Positions 40,349 through 48,327 of a stretch of DNA of 64,000 nucleotides are shown piece by piece (the first letter of the stretch is position 1; every line of letters starts with the position of its first letter). Source of the DNA: an uncultured Collinsella sp. (GTDB lineage Bacteria; Actinomycetota; Coriobacteriia; Coriobacteriales; Coriobacteriaceae). The translations under genes were made by a program, and so were the position numbers. The DNA lies in NCBI GenBank assembly GCA_900540855.1, contig UQHK01000001.1, positions 1 through 64,000 of the forward strand, read 5' to 3'. The notes below the pieces were generated by a model, which ran no database searches, was not told the DNA's origin, and saw only the letters and a list, made by a program, of their open reading frames with translations.

Positions 40349-41665
40349 TTATCCTTTCCACCCCAATTGGGAATCCTCCGATGCGCCTTCGCACGCTCGC
40401 ATGACCTCGATACCGTGCGAGCGTGCGAACTCGACGAGCTCTGCGTTGCGGGCGTTTATGGTGCCGAAGGCGGCGGGACACACGATAAGGCGCGCGCAGT
40501 GGACGAGGAGCTCTTTGGCGCGGGCTATGGTTCTATCCCCGATCGGCTCGAAGGCGCGCTCGGCCACGCATTCCGCCGCTAGGTCGCGCGCAAGCTCGCA
40601 GTCGATGTCCCCTTCGTGCAGAACGCCCGCGTAGAACGCCTTGCCCTGCCGGATGAGCTGGCGAAACACAGCCGACCCCGTACCTGCGCCGGCGATGACG
40701 AACGTGTGCGCATCGCCGTGCGGGCGTCCAATTTCCACGCTGCCGAAGCGCTCGTTGAAGGTGCCATGTTGAAGGCCGTAGAGCTCGCCAATCGTCTCGC
40801 GCGTGAATATGTCCTCGGGTGCGCCGGCGCGGAAGACCCGGCCGTCCTTCACGCAAATCACCTTGTCGGCGCTTTTCTGCGCGAGCTCGAGTTCGTGGAT
40901 GGACATGATGACAGCCACATTCCGCGATTTCGCAAGGTGGCGAAGTATTCGCAGCAGGTCGATCTGGTAGCGGATATCGAGATACGACGTGGGCTCGTCG
41001 AGCACGAGCACACGCGGATCCTGTGCGATGGCGCGTGCGAGCATGACGCGCTGGCGTTGCCCGTCGCTTATCTGCATGAAGTCGCACTCGGCGAGCTCTT
41101 CCATATGTGCGGTTTTCATGGCCTCGTCGACCCGACTATGGTCGTTAGGCGAGAGTGCGCCCATTCGCCCGGTGTAGGGATGTCTTCCCGCCTCTACGAT
41201 ATCGCGGCAGGTGAGGAGCTCGGTCCGGGGGCGATCTGTCAGCATAACGGCAAGGTTCTTTGCGAACTCCGCCGTCTTCCATCGGGAAATCTCCCGCCCG
41301 TCGAGCTCGACCGCGCCGGCAAGCGGTGCCAGATGGCGTGTGATGGTTTTCAAGATGGTCGACTTGCCCGAGCCGTTCGGCCCGATGAGCGCCACGACAT
41401 CGCCCGCGCGAACCTCCAGATCGACGCCTTCGACTACGACCTTCTTGTCGTAGCCCGCCGACAGGTCGCTTATGCGGAAAAGCGGCGCTCCGTCAGCCTG
41501 CGTTTCGACCGGAGTTTCGAGGTTCGGCTCCGCTCGGAGGAGGCGTTCCTCGCGCAGTTCCGCACGAGCCGAAAGTGCCTTCTGGCGCTTTCGTGCGAGC
41601 TCAGGACTGTCTAAGCATGGAATGTCCCCTCCGAGCGTTTTGGGCCGCGGCGCGAATTCTCCCAT
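40349..41665 (-). CDS. FecE/BtuD-type ABC transporter ATPase with extra C-terminal domain
   Basis: The 438-residue ATPase energises the neighbouring FecCD-type permease. A 60-residue N-terminal extension precedes the ABC domain. Walker A is GPNGSGKST (95-103), the signature is unusual ISDGQ instead of LSGGQ (199-203), Walker B is VLVLDEPTS and the switch His is in SIHE. After residue 320 a separate domain (TFVIAGAGTG ... FYAGVLHEGDIDCELA ... CPAAFG) of about 115 residues is attached. It looks Rossmann-like, and such tails occur on some corrinoid/iron-type ATPases. Its role is unknown. It is the last gene of the riboswitch-led operon. Confidence 0.88.
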   Translation of the reverse strand: MGEFAPRPKTLGGDIPCLDSPELARKRQKALSARAELREERLLRAEPNLETPVETQADGAPLFRISDLSAGYDKKVVVEGVDLEVRAGDVVALIGPNGSGKSTILKTITRHLAPLAGAVELDGREISRWKTAEFAKNLAVMLTDRPRTELLTCRDIVEAGRHPYTGRMGALSPNDHSRVDEAMKTAHMEELAECDFMQISDGQRQRVMLARAIAQDPRVLVLDEPTSYLDIRYQIDLLRILRHLAKSRNVAVIMSIHELELAQKSADKVICVKDGRVFRAGAPEDIFTRETIGELYGLQHGTFNERFGSVEIGRPHGDAHTFVIAGAGTGSAVFRQLIRQGKAFYAGVLHEGDIDCELARDLAAECVAERAFEPIGDRTIARAKELLVHCARLIVCPAAFGTINARNAELVEFARSHGIEVMRACEGASEDSQLGWKG

Positions 41666-42706
41666 CTACCTCACCCGCTTCTTCAACATGAGCGCGATAA
41701 CCACCGGCGCGCCGAAGATGGCGGTGACAGCGCTGATGGAAAGTTCGACGGGAGAGAACAGTGTGCGCGCGATCAAATCGCAGCCCGCGCAGAAGATGGC
41801 GCCTCCCAAGAAGCACGCAGGAATCACGCGGATGGGCTTCGACGACTTTAGCGCCGACTTCACGAGATGCGGAACCGCAATGCCTACGAACGACACCGGA
41901 CCAGCGAATGCGGTCACGCAGGCGGAGAGCATGCTCGCTAGAAGGACGAGCGCCACGCGGAAGCGTGCGACGTTCACGCCGACGCTTTTCGCGTAGGCTT
42001 CTCCCAGCTGGAAGGCGGAAAGGGGCTTCGATATCGCGAATACGCATGCGCTCACGGTGATCACCACGACCGCGATGACCGCCACGTCGTCCCAGCTCGA
42101 ACCCGAGAAGCTACCCAAAGACCAGTTGTGCAGGTTCACGATGGACTGGTCGTCGGCGAAGGCGATGAGGAAGTTCGTCGCCGCCGAGCAGATGTATCCC
42201 ACCATGACGCCCGCCACGATGAGCATGGCCATGGAACTTATGCGCCGTGCAATGAGGAGCACGAAACCGATGGTGATAAGCGAGCCCAGAAACGCTGCGG
42301 CCACCATGGCCGGCGAGGACATGGCCTGGTTTGCGCCCAGAAGTACGATCATCGTAAGCGCGACGACGAACTTTGCGCCCGAGGAGACGCCCAAGATGAA
42401 CGGGTCGGCGATGGGGTTGTTGAAAAACGTCTGCAGCAGGAACCCGGAGAGCGAAAGTGCCCCGCCGAGAAGCACGGCTGAAAGTACGCGCGGCAGTCGA
42501 ATCTCCCAGATGACCTGGCTTTCCATGGAATTGGCCGCGCCGCCCGAAAGGATGCCGGGGATGTGGTCTGCGGGCACGAGCACGCTCCCGATGCACAGGT
42601 TGGTCCCGACGAGCACGATGAGGGCAACAGCGAGCAGCGCCGTCACGACGCGACACCGCGCGGCGCGCCCCGATTCGTCGTATGCCATGGAAAGTCGGCT
42701 TCTCAT
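41666..42706 (-). CDS. FecCD/BtuC-type ABC transporter permease
   Basis: The 346-residue protein has about ten hydrophobic helices. Family motifs include WEIRLPRVLSAVLLGGALSLSG, NPIADPFILGVSSGA and FVGIAVPHLVKSAL, the last being the ATPase contact region. BtuC/FecCD permeases import iron-siderophores, haem or cobalamin. Operon position under a cobalamin riboswitch favours a corrinoid or cobalt-tetrapyrrole substrate. Its stop abuts the ATPase start, and GAGGAAG precedes its ATG. Confidence 0.93.
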   Translation of the reverse strand: MRSRLSMAYDESGRAARCRVVTALLAVALIVLVGTNLCIGSVLVPADHIPGILSGGAANSMESQVIWEIRLPRVLSAVLLGGALSLSGFLLQTFFNNPIADPFILGVSSGAKFVVALTMIVLLGANQAMSSPAMVAAAFLGSLITIGFVLLIARRISSMAMLIVAGVMVGYICSAATNFLIAFADDQSIVNLHNWSLGSFSGSSWDDVAVIAVVVITVSACVFAISKPLSAFQLGEAYAKSVGVNVARFRVALVLLASMLSACVTAFAGPVSFVGIAVPHLVKSALKSSKPIRVIPACFLGGAIFCAGCDLIARTLFSPVELSISAVTAIFGAPVVIALMLKKRVR

Positions 42707-42710
42707 GGTG

Positions 42711-44282
42711 CTAGCCGAGCTTCCTCAGATAATGGAAGTCGCTCGTGTCATCGCCGGTGAACGCCCCGTGCAGCTCGTCGATAATGTCGGCGGTAGAAGT
42801 CATCTGCTGGTACATGTCGGCGCTTGTGACCCAGACGTTGCCGTTCTTCACGGCTTTGAACTGCGACAATAGCGCGTTTTTGCCTACGAAGTCGTTCAAA
42901 GTGGCAACCGATTCGTCGATGGTGCCGTTGTAGACGATGATGTCGGCATCCTTCGCTGTCGCGTAGAAGCGCTCCATTTCGAGCGTTACTGACGAACCTG
43001 ACGTCGACGCCGTCTGCGCGTCATCGAGCGCGTAGCTGCCGCCTGCAAGCTCGATCATCTGCGCCACGTAGTCGCCCGCCCGCCGCGTGACGGCGGTCCC
43101 GTTCGAGTTAATGTAGAAATACGCCACGGTTTTACCTGACGACGCGAGCCCCGACGTTTGCTCGACGCGGGCCTTCTGCTCGTTGAACAGGTGCGTGGCC
43201 TCGTCTTCCTTGTCGAACAGGACGCCGAAAAGCTTAATCCACTCGACGCGCCCGAGTGCTTTGGGCTCGCTCGACGACTGTTCGGTGAGCACGACGAGCC
43301 CGAGCTTCTGCAGCTTTTCCTTCACATCGGGCGTGTGGTTGATCATGGTGTTCTCGATGGCGAGCGTGCAGCCCGAGGCCGATATTCGCTCGTAGTCGGG
43401 CGCGCTGTACTTGCCGCCGTAGGCGATCGCCCCACTTTCGAGCGCGCTTTTGAAGCCTGCGACCGAGCAATCGTCGGCCTTCGTGCCCGACATGATGATA
43501 TTGTCGTTCGCATCGAGCGCGTCGACCAGGCACATCGTCGCCGACGACACGAGGTACACCTTGTCGGCGGGGCGCCTTATGACCGCGATGTCGGAGCTCA
43601 ACCCATCAGGTACCTTCGCATCTTGCGGCACCACGAGGAAACGCTCCCCATTCGAAACGCAGATAAGCCGCAGACCGCCTTCGAACTCGTCGACAGTGAA
43701 GTGCTCGGCGTATTCAAGCTGAAGCGCGCCCGTCGGCTCCCAGCCGCAGCCCAAATCGGCGTTGTGGAAGTCGGCCGCGGCGCTTGAAGCCGTTCCTGCA
43801 GGGGAGCCGCCGCTTGCATCGTCGCCCGATTTCTCCTTCATGGTGGATGAGTCGAAGTGGATCGTGTAGTCGATGGTGTGCGGCGTCGACATGGCGACGG
43901 TCTCGGCCGACACGGCGATGTCCTCGTCGAGCGTGACGGGTATCTCGAACGTGGAGTTGCCGCCGTCGTTTACGGGTGCGTAGTCCACGCCGTCGACGGT
44001 CATCTTGTCGTAGTTCGAACTCGACCAGGTGATGGTCGCGGTGTAGGTGTCGCCATCCTTCACAATTGTGGTGGGTGAGGCGATGCTTGCGCGCCCTGAC
44101 CCACCGGAAAGCGAGACACTCACAGTGTATTCCTGAGAGCCCGCCGTGCCACCGGTCGCGTTCGGGCTCGCACTGCACCCCGCGAAGGGAAGCGCGAGCA
44201 GGGCGACGAGAACGCAGGTGATCGCGCGCGCCGCGATGCTGTGGCGCTTCCTGTTTTCCCCCTTGGGAAGAATCGACCGCAT
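42711..44282 (-). CDS. substrate-binding lipoprotein, BtuF/FepB-type, with extra N-terminal module
   Basis: The 523-residue protein has a lipoprotein signal with lipobox LPFAGC (cleavage before Cys of about residue 36). Residues about 50-150 form a beta-rich module (TYTATITWSSSNYDKMTVDG ... FEIPVTLDEDIAVSA) not found in plain BtuF. From about 200 onward a type III periplasmic-binding fold follows (ISAS..TLAIENTMINHTPDVKEKL, ALGRVEWIKLFGVLFDKEDEA). The extra module resembles the neighbouring small lipoprotein. It is extracellular and membrane-anchored. The ligand is inferred to be a corrinoid or metal-tetrapyrrole from the riboswitch. Confidence 0.85.
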   Translation of the reverse strand: MRSILPKGENRKRHSIAARAITCVLVALLALPFAGCSASPNATGGTAGSQEYTVSVSLSGGSGRASIASPTTIVKDGDTYTATITWSSSNYDKMTVDGVDYAPVNDGGNSTFEIPVTLDEDIAVSAETVAMSTPHTIDYTIHFDSSTMKEKSGDDASGGSPAGTASSAAADFHNADLGCGWEPTGALQLEYAEHFTVDEFEGGLRLICVSNGERFLVVPQDAKVPDGLSSDIAVIRRPADKVYLVSSATMCLVDALDANDNIIMSGTKADDCSVAGFKSALESGAIAYGGKYSAPDYERISASGCTLAIENTMINHTPDVKEKLQKLGLVVLTEQSSSEPKALGRVEWIKLFGVLFDKEDEATHLFNEQKARVEQTSGLASSGKTVAYFYINSNGTAVTRRAGDYVAQMIELAGGSYALDDAQTASTSGSSVTLEMERFYATAKDADIIVYNGTIDESVATLNDFVGKNALLSQFKAVKNGNVWVTSADMYQQMTSTADIIDELHGAFTGDDTSDFHYLRKLG

Positions 44283-44286
44283 GGCG

Positions 44287-44820
44287 TTACTTCAGTGCGT
44301 CGGCGCGCAGATCGACGCCGGCGGATTCGAACACAAGCGTGCGGTCGTACCACTGCTCTTTTCTAATACTCCACGCGGCACAGGCGGTGTCCTCGTCGAG
44401 CGCATCAACGGGCACGTCGTAGGTGTACTTGCCTTCCGCGTTTTCCACATAGGGGATGAAGTCGGCCTCGCTCGCGGCGGCAGCCTCGTCGCCCGTGCCC
44501 ATGAAGAGCTTGCCGTAGCCCGTGCCGGAAAGCGTCATCACGCAGTGCATGGAGCCGTTTTCCACGATGAGCTGGGCGTCCACAATCCTGAACATGTTCG
44601 AGCTGGAATCTACGGTGATCGGATAGGTGCCGTCGGCCACCTTGTCGGCGGTGATGGGGGCAGCGCTTGCGCCCTCGGTCGCATCGGCCGCCTGCTCGGT
44701 CTTTTCCTGGGAATCGGTATTGCTTGCCTTTGCGCTGTCGCTTGAATTTCCGGCGCAGCCGGCGAGCGAGAACGCGAGAAGCGCCGCCGACAGGGCGAAG
44801 ACGAGGGTTTTCTTCAACAT
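44287..44820 (-). CDS. small surface lipoprotein sharing a module with the substrate-binding protein
   Basis: The 177-residue protein has a lipoprotein signal (MLKKTLVFALSAALLAFS, lipobox SLAGC) and a Ser/Thr/Ala-rich linker. A beta-rich domain of about 115 residues follows (YPITVDSSSNMFRIVDAQL, GYGKLFMGTG, YTYDVPVDALDEDTACAAWS, WYDRTLVFES). The last third aligns by eye with residues 100-150 of the adjacent substrate-binding lipoprotein. Such a domain could hand ligand to the importer, in the way of surface haem-relay domains. This is inference; no haem ligand motif is certain. Start is ATG 44820 after AAAGGAA. Confidence 0.75.
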   Translation of the reverse strand: MLKKTLVFALSAALLAFSLAGCAGNSSDSAKASNTDSQEKTEQAADATEGASAAPITADKVADGTYPITVDSSSNMFRIVDAQLIVENGSMHCVMTLSGTGYGKLFMGTGDEAAAASEADFIPYVENAEGKYTYDVPVDALDEDTACAAWSIRKEQWYDRTLVFESAGVDLRADALK

Positions 44821-44882
44821 GGAGGGATTCCTTTCAATCGCTTCTACAGCCCGCGCCGTGCGGTGGGCGGGCGGGATGCGAA

Positions 44883-44929
44883 TGCAACGGGCATGCGCCG
44901 TCGGTCGGGGAAGGCGCATGCCCGTTGCA
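44883..44929. repeat. perfect 17-bp hairpin between cbiK and lipoprotein gene
   Basis: TGCAACGGGCATGCGCC at 44883-44899 and its exact complement at 44913-44929 enclose a 13-base loop. No T-tract follows on either strand. It lies within the minus-strand operon and is a likely mRNA stabiliser or processing site downstream of cbiK. Confidence 0.75.
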
Positions 44930-44964
44930 CGGGGACGCGACCGGCGCTCCCGTGCGCGGCGAGT

Positions 44965-45891
44965 TTACAGCTTGGCGATGGCGTCGTCCACGTGCGAGAC
45001 GTAGATGTCGTCGACCGCGGCGTTCTGTCCCAGACCCTGGAGCAGGCACGTCACTTCGAAGCCGGCGGCCACGAACTTCGCAGCCCAGCTGTCGGGGTCG
45101 GTCTCGTCTGCCATGTCGTTGTTCGCGTGGTCGCCCGCGACCACCATGAACGGCGCGAGCACGGCCTTCTTGTACCCTGCGGCGCTCGCAGCGGCGATAA
45201 CATCCTCGCAGGTCGGTTCAGCCTCGACGGTGCCGACGAAGAACTGCGTCAAGCCCTCGTTCTTGAACACTTCCTGCATCTTGGCATAGTCGGCGTTGGA
45301 ATCGGCTTCGGTGCCGTGGCCCATGAGGCACAGCGCCGTCTCGCCGTCGTCGAAGGACGCCATGTTCTCCTTAATGGCTGCGGCCACCTTTTTGTAGTCG
45401 TCGTCGGAGGTGAGCAGCGGGTCGCCGAGCGAGATCTTGTCGAACTTGTCGGCGTACTTGTCGAGCTCGTCTTTCACGTCGGCGTATTCCAGGCCAGCCA
45501 TGAGATGCGTCGGCTGCACGACGATTTCCTTCACGCCGTCTTCCACGCAGCGGTCAAGCGCCTCGGTCATGTTGTCGATCGTGATGCCGTCGCGCTTCTT
45601 CAGCTTGTCGATGATGATCTGCGCGGTGAAGGCGCGGCGGATGTCGTAGTCCTGCCAGTACTTCTCGCGGATAGCGTCTTCGATGGCGCCGATGGTGATG
45701 TGGCGCGAGTCGTTGTAGCTCGTGCCGAAGCTCGTGACGAGGATGACCGGCTTCGCGGCCTTCTCCTTTTCACTAGATTTCTCGGAACTCGCGGAGGTGT
45801 TGGAGCAGCCCGCGAGCGCGACTCCGGCGAGCGCGACGGCTCCGGTTGCTGCGGCGCCCATGAAGCCGCGGCGTGACATCTGGTCGGACAT
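44965..45891 (-). CDS. cbiK: Tat-exported CbiK-type sirohydrochlorin chelatase lipoprotein
   Basis: The 308-residue protein is a CbiK-family class II chelatase that inserts cobalt (or iron) into sirohydrochlorin. Active-site histidines are His192 in LMGHGTEAD and His255 in VAGDHANNDM. Its N-terminus MSDQMSRRGFMGAAATG carries a twin-arginine motif, followed by a hydrophobic stretch and a lipobox LAGCS. It should therefore be folded inside, exported and anchored outside. Cytoplasmic CbiK lacks this. Start is ATG 45891 with GAGGAAAGGA; a longer frame from 45978 overlaps leader hairpins. It is the first gene behind the cobalamin riboswitch. Confidence 0.92.
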   Translation of the reverse strand: MSDQMSRRGFMGAAATGAVALAGVALAGCSNTSASSEKSSEKEKAAKPVILVTSFGTSYNDSRHITIGAIEDAIREKYWQDYDIRRAFTAQIIIDKLKKRDGITIDNMTEALDRCVEDGVKEIVVQPTHLMAGLEYADVKDELDKYADKFDKISLGDPLLTSDDDYKKVAAAIKENMASFDDGETALCLMGHGTEADSNADYAKMQEVFKNEGLTQFFVGTVEAEPTCEDVIAAASAAGYKKAVLAPFMVVAGDHANNDMADETDPDSWAAKFVAAGFEVTCLLQGLGQNAAVDDIYVSHVDDAIAKL

Positions 45892-45931
45892 GGTTTTTCC
45901 TTTCCTCGGTTTGCCGGTCCCCCGGCGACAG

Positions 45932-46005
45932 TTGCTTGTCGGCACAAGCGAAAGAAAAGCGCACCCCTCGGGGTTCACAAGGAGCTAACGCCACGGCGAT
46001 GCCGT
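45932..46005 (-). terminator. possible expression-platform hairpins between riboswitch and cbiK
   Basis: On the minus strand a perfect CACGGC/GCCGTG hairpin (45991-46005) is followed by CCCC/GGGG arms and the T-rich GCGCTTTTCTTT. Another hairpin, GCTTGT/ACAAGC, lies nearer the gene. One of these is probably the switch that ends transcription when cobalamin is bound; which one is uncertain. Confidence 0.4.
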
Positions 46006-46140
46006 GAGGAAAAGGCGAAGCAGTCTGGCTTGGGGCGCGAGGCGGTTCGCCCGCGCGTCCTATACAGTAATGTCCCTTGCCCAGGATTCCCACCTGGTTC
46101 CCTCCGCAAGCCAGCGCGGGCTGTGCAGGCGCCGCGCCGG
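46005..46140 (-). promoter_or_regulatory. cobalamin riboswitch
   Basis: Read on the minus strand, the conserved cobalamin aptamer elements appear in order: GGGAACCAGGTGGGAATCC, then GGGACATTACTGT (canonical CCCGCCACTGT region), a variable GC-rich arm, then AAGCCAGACTGCTTCGCC matching the B12 box. An upstream TGGCTT can pair with AAGCCA. It lies 114 bases upstream of cbiK in its orientation and about 40 bases after a strong promoter. Adenosylcobalamin or another corrinoid should repress the exported chelatase-transporter operon. Confidence 0.9.
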
Positions 46141-46189
46141 TCATTTCCTTTTATCCGATTGTCATATGCTCGTTGCCGAAACTTTTACT

Positions 46190-46218
46190 ATGATAGTGGG
46201 CACTTGTGAACGTGTCAA
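46190..46218 (-). promoter_or_regulatory. consensus promoter of the cbiK-transporter operon
   Basis: On the minus strand TTGACA (46218-46213) and TATCAT (46195-46190) are separated by exactly 17 bases. Transcription should start near 46183, just upstream of the riboswitch aptamer. Confidence 0.85.
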
Positions 46219-46349
46219 AGCCAGCGCGGGCGGCATTGCGCCTCCTGCCTGCGTATTTGCGCCGATTGCTGCCGCAGGCGCCGTGTTTTGCCCGCTGCGC
46301 GAATGGCGGCGTAAACGGTTGCGATGAGAAACGGGAAGGGAAGGCTCGG
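46219..46349 (+). other. leader of the plus-strand cobalamin operon, no riboswitch recognised
   Basis: The 130 bases before cobM are GC-rich and contain no GGTG/ACTGT/B12-box set, so no second cobalamin riboswitch is seen in this orientation. No good plus-strand promoter was found here either. A 14-base sequence, AAGCCAGCGCGGGC, at 46218-46231 repeats one at 46108-46121 inside the riboswitch. How the large operon is started and regulated is unclear. Confidence 0.5.
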
Positions 46350-47141
46350 ATGATTCATATCGTTGGCGCAGGCTCGGGCGCCGCCGACCTTATCACGCTG
46401 CGCGGGGCGCGCCTTCTGCGCGCGGCCGACGTAGTCGTTTGGGCGGGAAGCCTTGTGAATCCCGAGCTGCTCGCCGAGTGCAAGGAATCCTGCGTCGTCT
46501 ACGACAGCGCGCACATGACCTTGGAGGAAGTGCTCGACGTGATGTGCGCGGCAGATGCGCGGGGCGAGGAAGTGGTGCGCCTGCACACGGGCGACCCGTG
46601 CCTGTACGGCGCCATCCAGGAGCAGATGGACGCGCTCGACGCGCGCGGCGTGGACTACGAGGTGGTGCCCGGCGTGTCGAGCTTTTGCGGTGCCGCGGCG
46701 GCGCTTCGCCAGGAATACACGCTGCCGGGAATCAGCCAGTCGGTCGTGATCACGCGGCTTTCCGGACGTACCCCCATGCCCGCGGGCGAGGGCATGCGCA
46801 CCATGGCGGAAAGCGGCTCGACTATGGTCATCTTCCTGAGCTCGGGTATGCTCGCCGAGCTTTCCGCCGAGCTTTTGGGCGCGGGCCGCAGCTCCGACGA
46901 GCCGGCGGCGCTCGTGTACAAGGCGACCTGGCCTGAGGAGCGCGTGGTGCGCTGCACAGTGGGCACGCTCGCCGATGCGGGCGCGCGAGAGGGCATCGAC
47001 CGCACGGCGCTCGTGGTGGTGGGCCGCGTGCTCGGAGCTCGTGGCGGGCTTGCGCACAACGGCGCGCAAGCGGAGTCGTACGAGCGGAGCAAGCTTTACG
47101 ACCCTTCGTTTGCCACGGGGTATCGAAAGGCGAGCAGCTAG
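46350..47141 (+). CDS. cobM: cobalt-precorrin-4 C11-methyltransferase
   Basis: The 263-residue SAM-dependent tetrapyrrole methylase (CbiF/CobM) methylates C11 of (cobalt-)precorrin-4. The N-terminal motif IHIVGAGSGAADLITLRGAR is the SAM loop. VVWAGSLVNPELL and LHTGDPCLYGA are typical of this subgroup, and VVPGVSSFCGAAA follows. Start is ATG 46350 after GGGAAGGGAAGG; longer frames upstream lack a ribosome site. It is the first gene of a 17-frame operon with overlaps of a few bases throughout. Confidence 0.95.
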   Translation: MIHIVGAGSGAADLITLRGARLLRAADVVVWAGSLVNPELLAECKESCVVYDSAHMTLEEVLDVMCAADARGEEVVRLHTGDPCLYGAIQEQMDALDARGVDYEVVPGVSSFCGAAAALRQEYTLPGISQSVVITRLSGRTPMPAGEGMRTMAESGSTMVIFLSSGMLAELSAELLGAGRSSDEPAALVYKATWPEERVVRCTVGTLADAGAREGIDRTALVVVGRVLGARGGLAHNGAQAESYERSKLYDPSFATGYRKASS

Positions 47142-47142
47142 C

Positions 47143-48327
47143 GTGGCCTTCGAGCACTACATATATACCGGGACGACCCGTCTGCGCTGCGGCTACACCA
47201 CGGGGAGCTGCGCCGCGCTCGCGGCGAAGGCGGCCTGCGAGATGCTCTTGTCACGAAAGCCCGTCGGCCGCGTGTCGATCGTCACCCCCGGCGGGCTGCC
47301 TGTCGAGACGGACGTGGTTGACGCATGTATCGGCGAGGGGTGCGCCCAGTGCGCCGTGCGAAAGGACGCAGGCGACGATGCCGATGTGACCGACGGCGTG
47401 CTCGTGTACGCGCGCGTGGAACATGCGGGGTCGGGCACGGGCGCTGCGGGCAGCAAGGGCGTGCCCGCGCGCGAATCGGAAGTTTCCGTCGATGGCGGCG
47501 TGGGCGTGGGGCGCGTGACGTTGCCCGGGCTCGAGCAGCCGGTGGGGTCGGCCGCTATCAACGCGACGCCGCGCGCGATGATCACTTCGGCGGTGCGCGA
47601 GGTGTGCGCCGCGCACGGCTTTTCTGGAAATATTGCTGTGACGATTTCGGTACCCGAGGGTGTTGCCCTTGCCGAAAAGACCTTCAACCCACACCTGGGG
47701 ATAGAGGACGGCATTTCCATCCTGGGCACGACGGGCATCGTCGAGCCGCGCAGCCTCGCTGCCTTGCGCGACAGTATCGAGCTCGAGATCCGGCAGCATG
47801 CGGCTATGGGGCGGCGCGGAGTTGTGCTCACGCCCGGCAACTACGGCGCGCAGTTCATCTCGGGGCATTTTCACCTAAACGGTGCGCCGGTGGTCTTCAT
47901 CTCCAACTTTGTGGGCGATGCGATTGATTGCTGCGTTCGCGAGGGATTTACCAATGTCCTTCTTGTGGGACACATCGGCAAGCTGGTGAAGGTCGCGGGC
48001 GGCATCATGGACACCCATTCGCGTACCGCCGACTGCCGCGCGGAGATTCTGGCCGCCCACGCGGCCTTGGCCGGCGCGGGCGCGAAGACCGTGTGCGAGA
48101 TCATGTCGTCGGTCACGACCACGGCGGCGCTCGAGGTAATCGAGGCCGCCGGCGTGGGGGACGCTGCGCGCGCCTCGCTCGCTGCGGCAATCGAGGACAG
48201 GTTGCGCCGCCGCGCGGCGGGCGCATGCGACATCGCCGCGGTCGTGTTCGACGCCGAGCGCTGCGAGCTTTTCCGCACGTCGGGCGCCGATGCAGTTATC
48301 GGGGAATTGGGGGCGACGTATGAGTAA
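47143..48327 (+). CDS. cbiD: cobalt-precorrin-5B C1-methyltransferase
   Basis: The 394-residue CbiD performs the C1 methylation of the anaerobic pathway. It starts with the diagnostic RLRCGYTTGSCAALAAKAA. GVGRVTLPGLEQPVGSAAIN, GTTGIVEPRS and LVGHIGKLVKVAGGIMDTHS are also conserved. A GTG start at 47143 lies one base after the cobM stop. The presence of CbiD with CbiG marks the oxygen-independent (early cobalt insertion) route. Confidence 0.95.
   Translation: MAFEHYIYTGTTRLRCGYTTGSCAALAAKAACEMLLSRKPVGRVSIVTPGGLPVETDVVDACIGEGCAQCAVRKDAGDDADVTDGVLVYARVEHAGSGTGAAGSKGVPARESEVSVDGGVGVGRVTLPGLEQPVGSAAINATPRAMITSAVREVCAAHGFSGNIAVTISVPEGVALAEKTFNPHLGIEDGISILGTTGIVEPRSLAALRDSIELEIRQHAAMGRRGVVLTPGNYGAQFISGHFHLNGAPVVFISNFVGDAIDCCVREGFTNVLLVGHIGKLVKVAGGIMDTHSRTADCRAEILAAHAALAGAGAKTVCEIMSSVTTTAALEVIEAAGVGDAARASLAAAIEDRLRRRAAGACDIAAVVFDAERCELFRTSGADAVIGELGATYE

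Noticed and set aside
44965..45978. Longer version of CbiK starting at 45978
   Set aside because: The extra 29 residues overlap leader hairpins and would hide the Tat signal; ATG 45891 has a strong ribosome site.
46219..46349. Second cobalamin riboswitch in front of cobM
   Set aside because: Neither the GGTG/ACTGT core nor a B12 box could be found in the plus orientation; only the minus-strand aptamer is supported.
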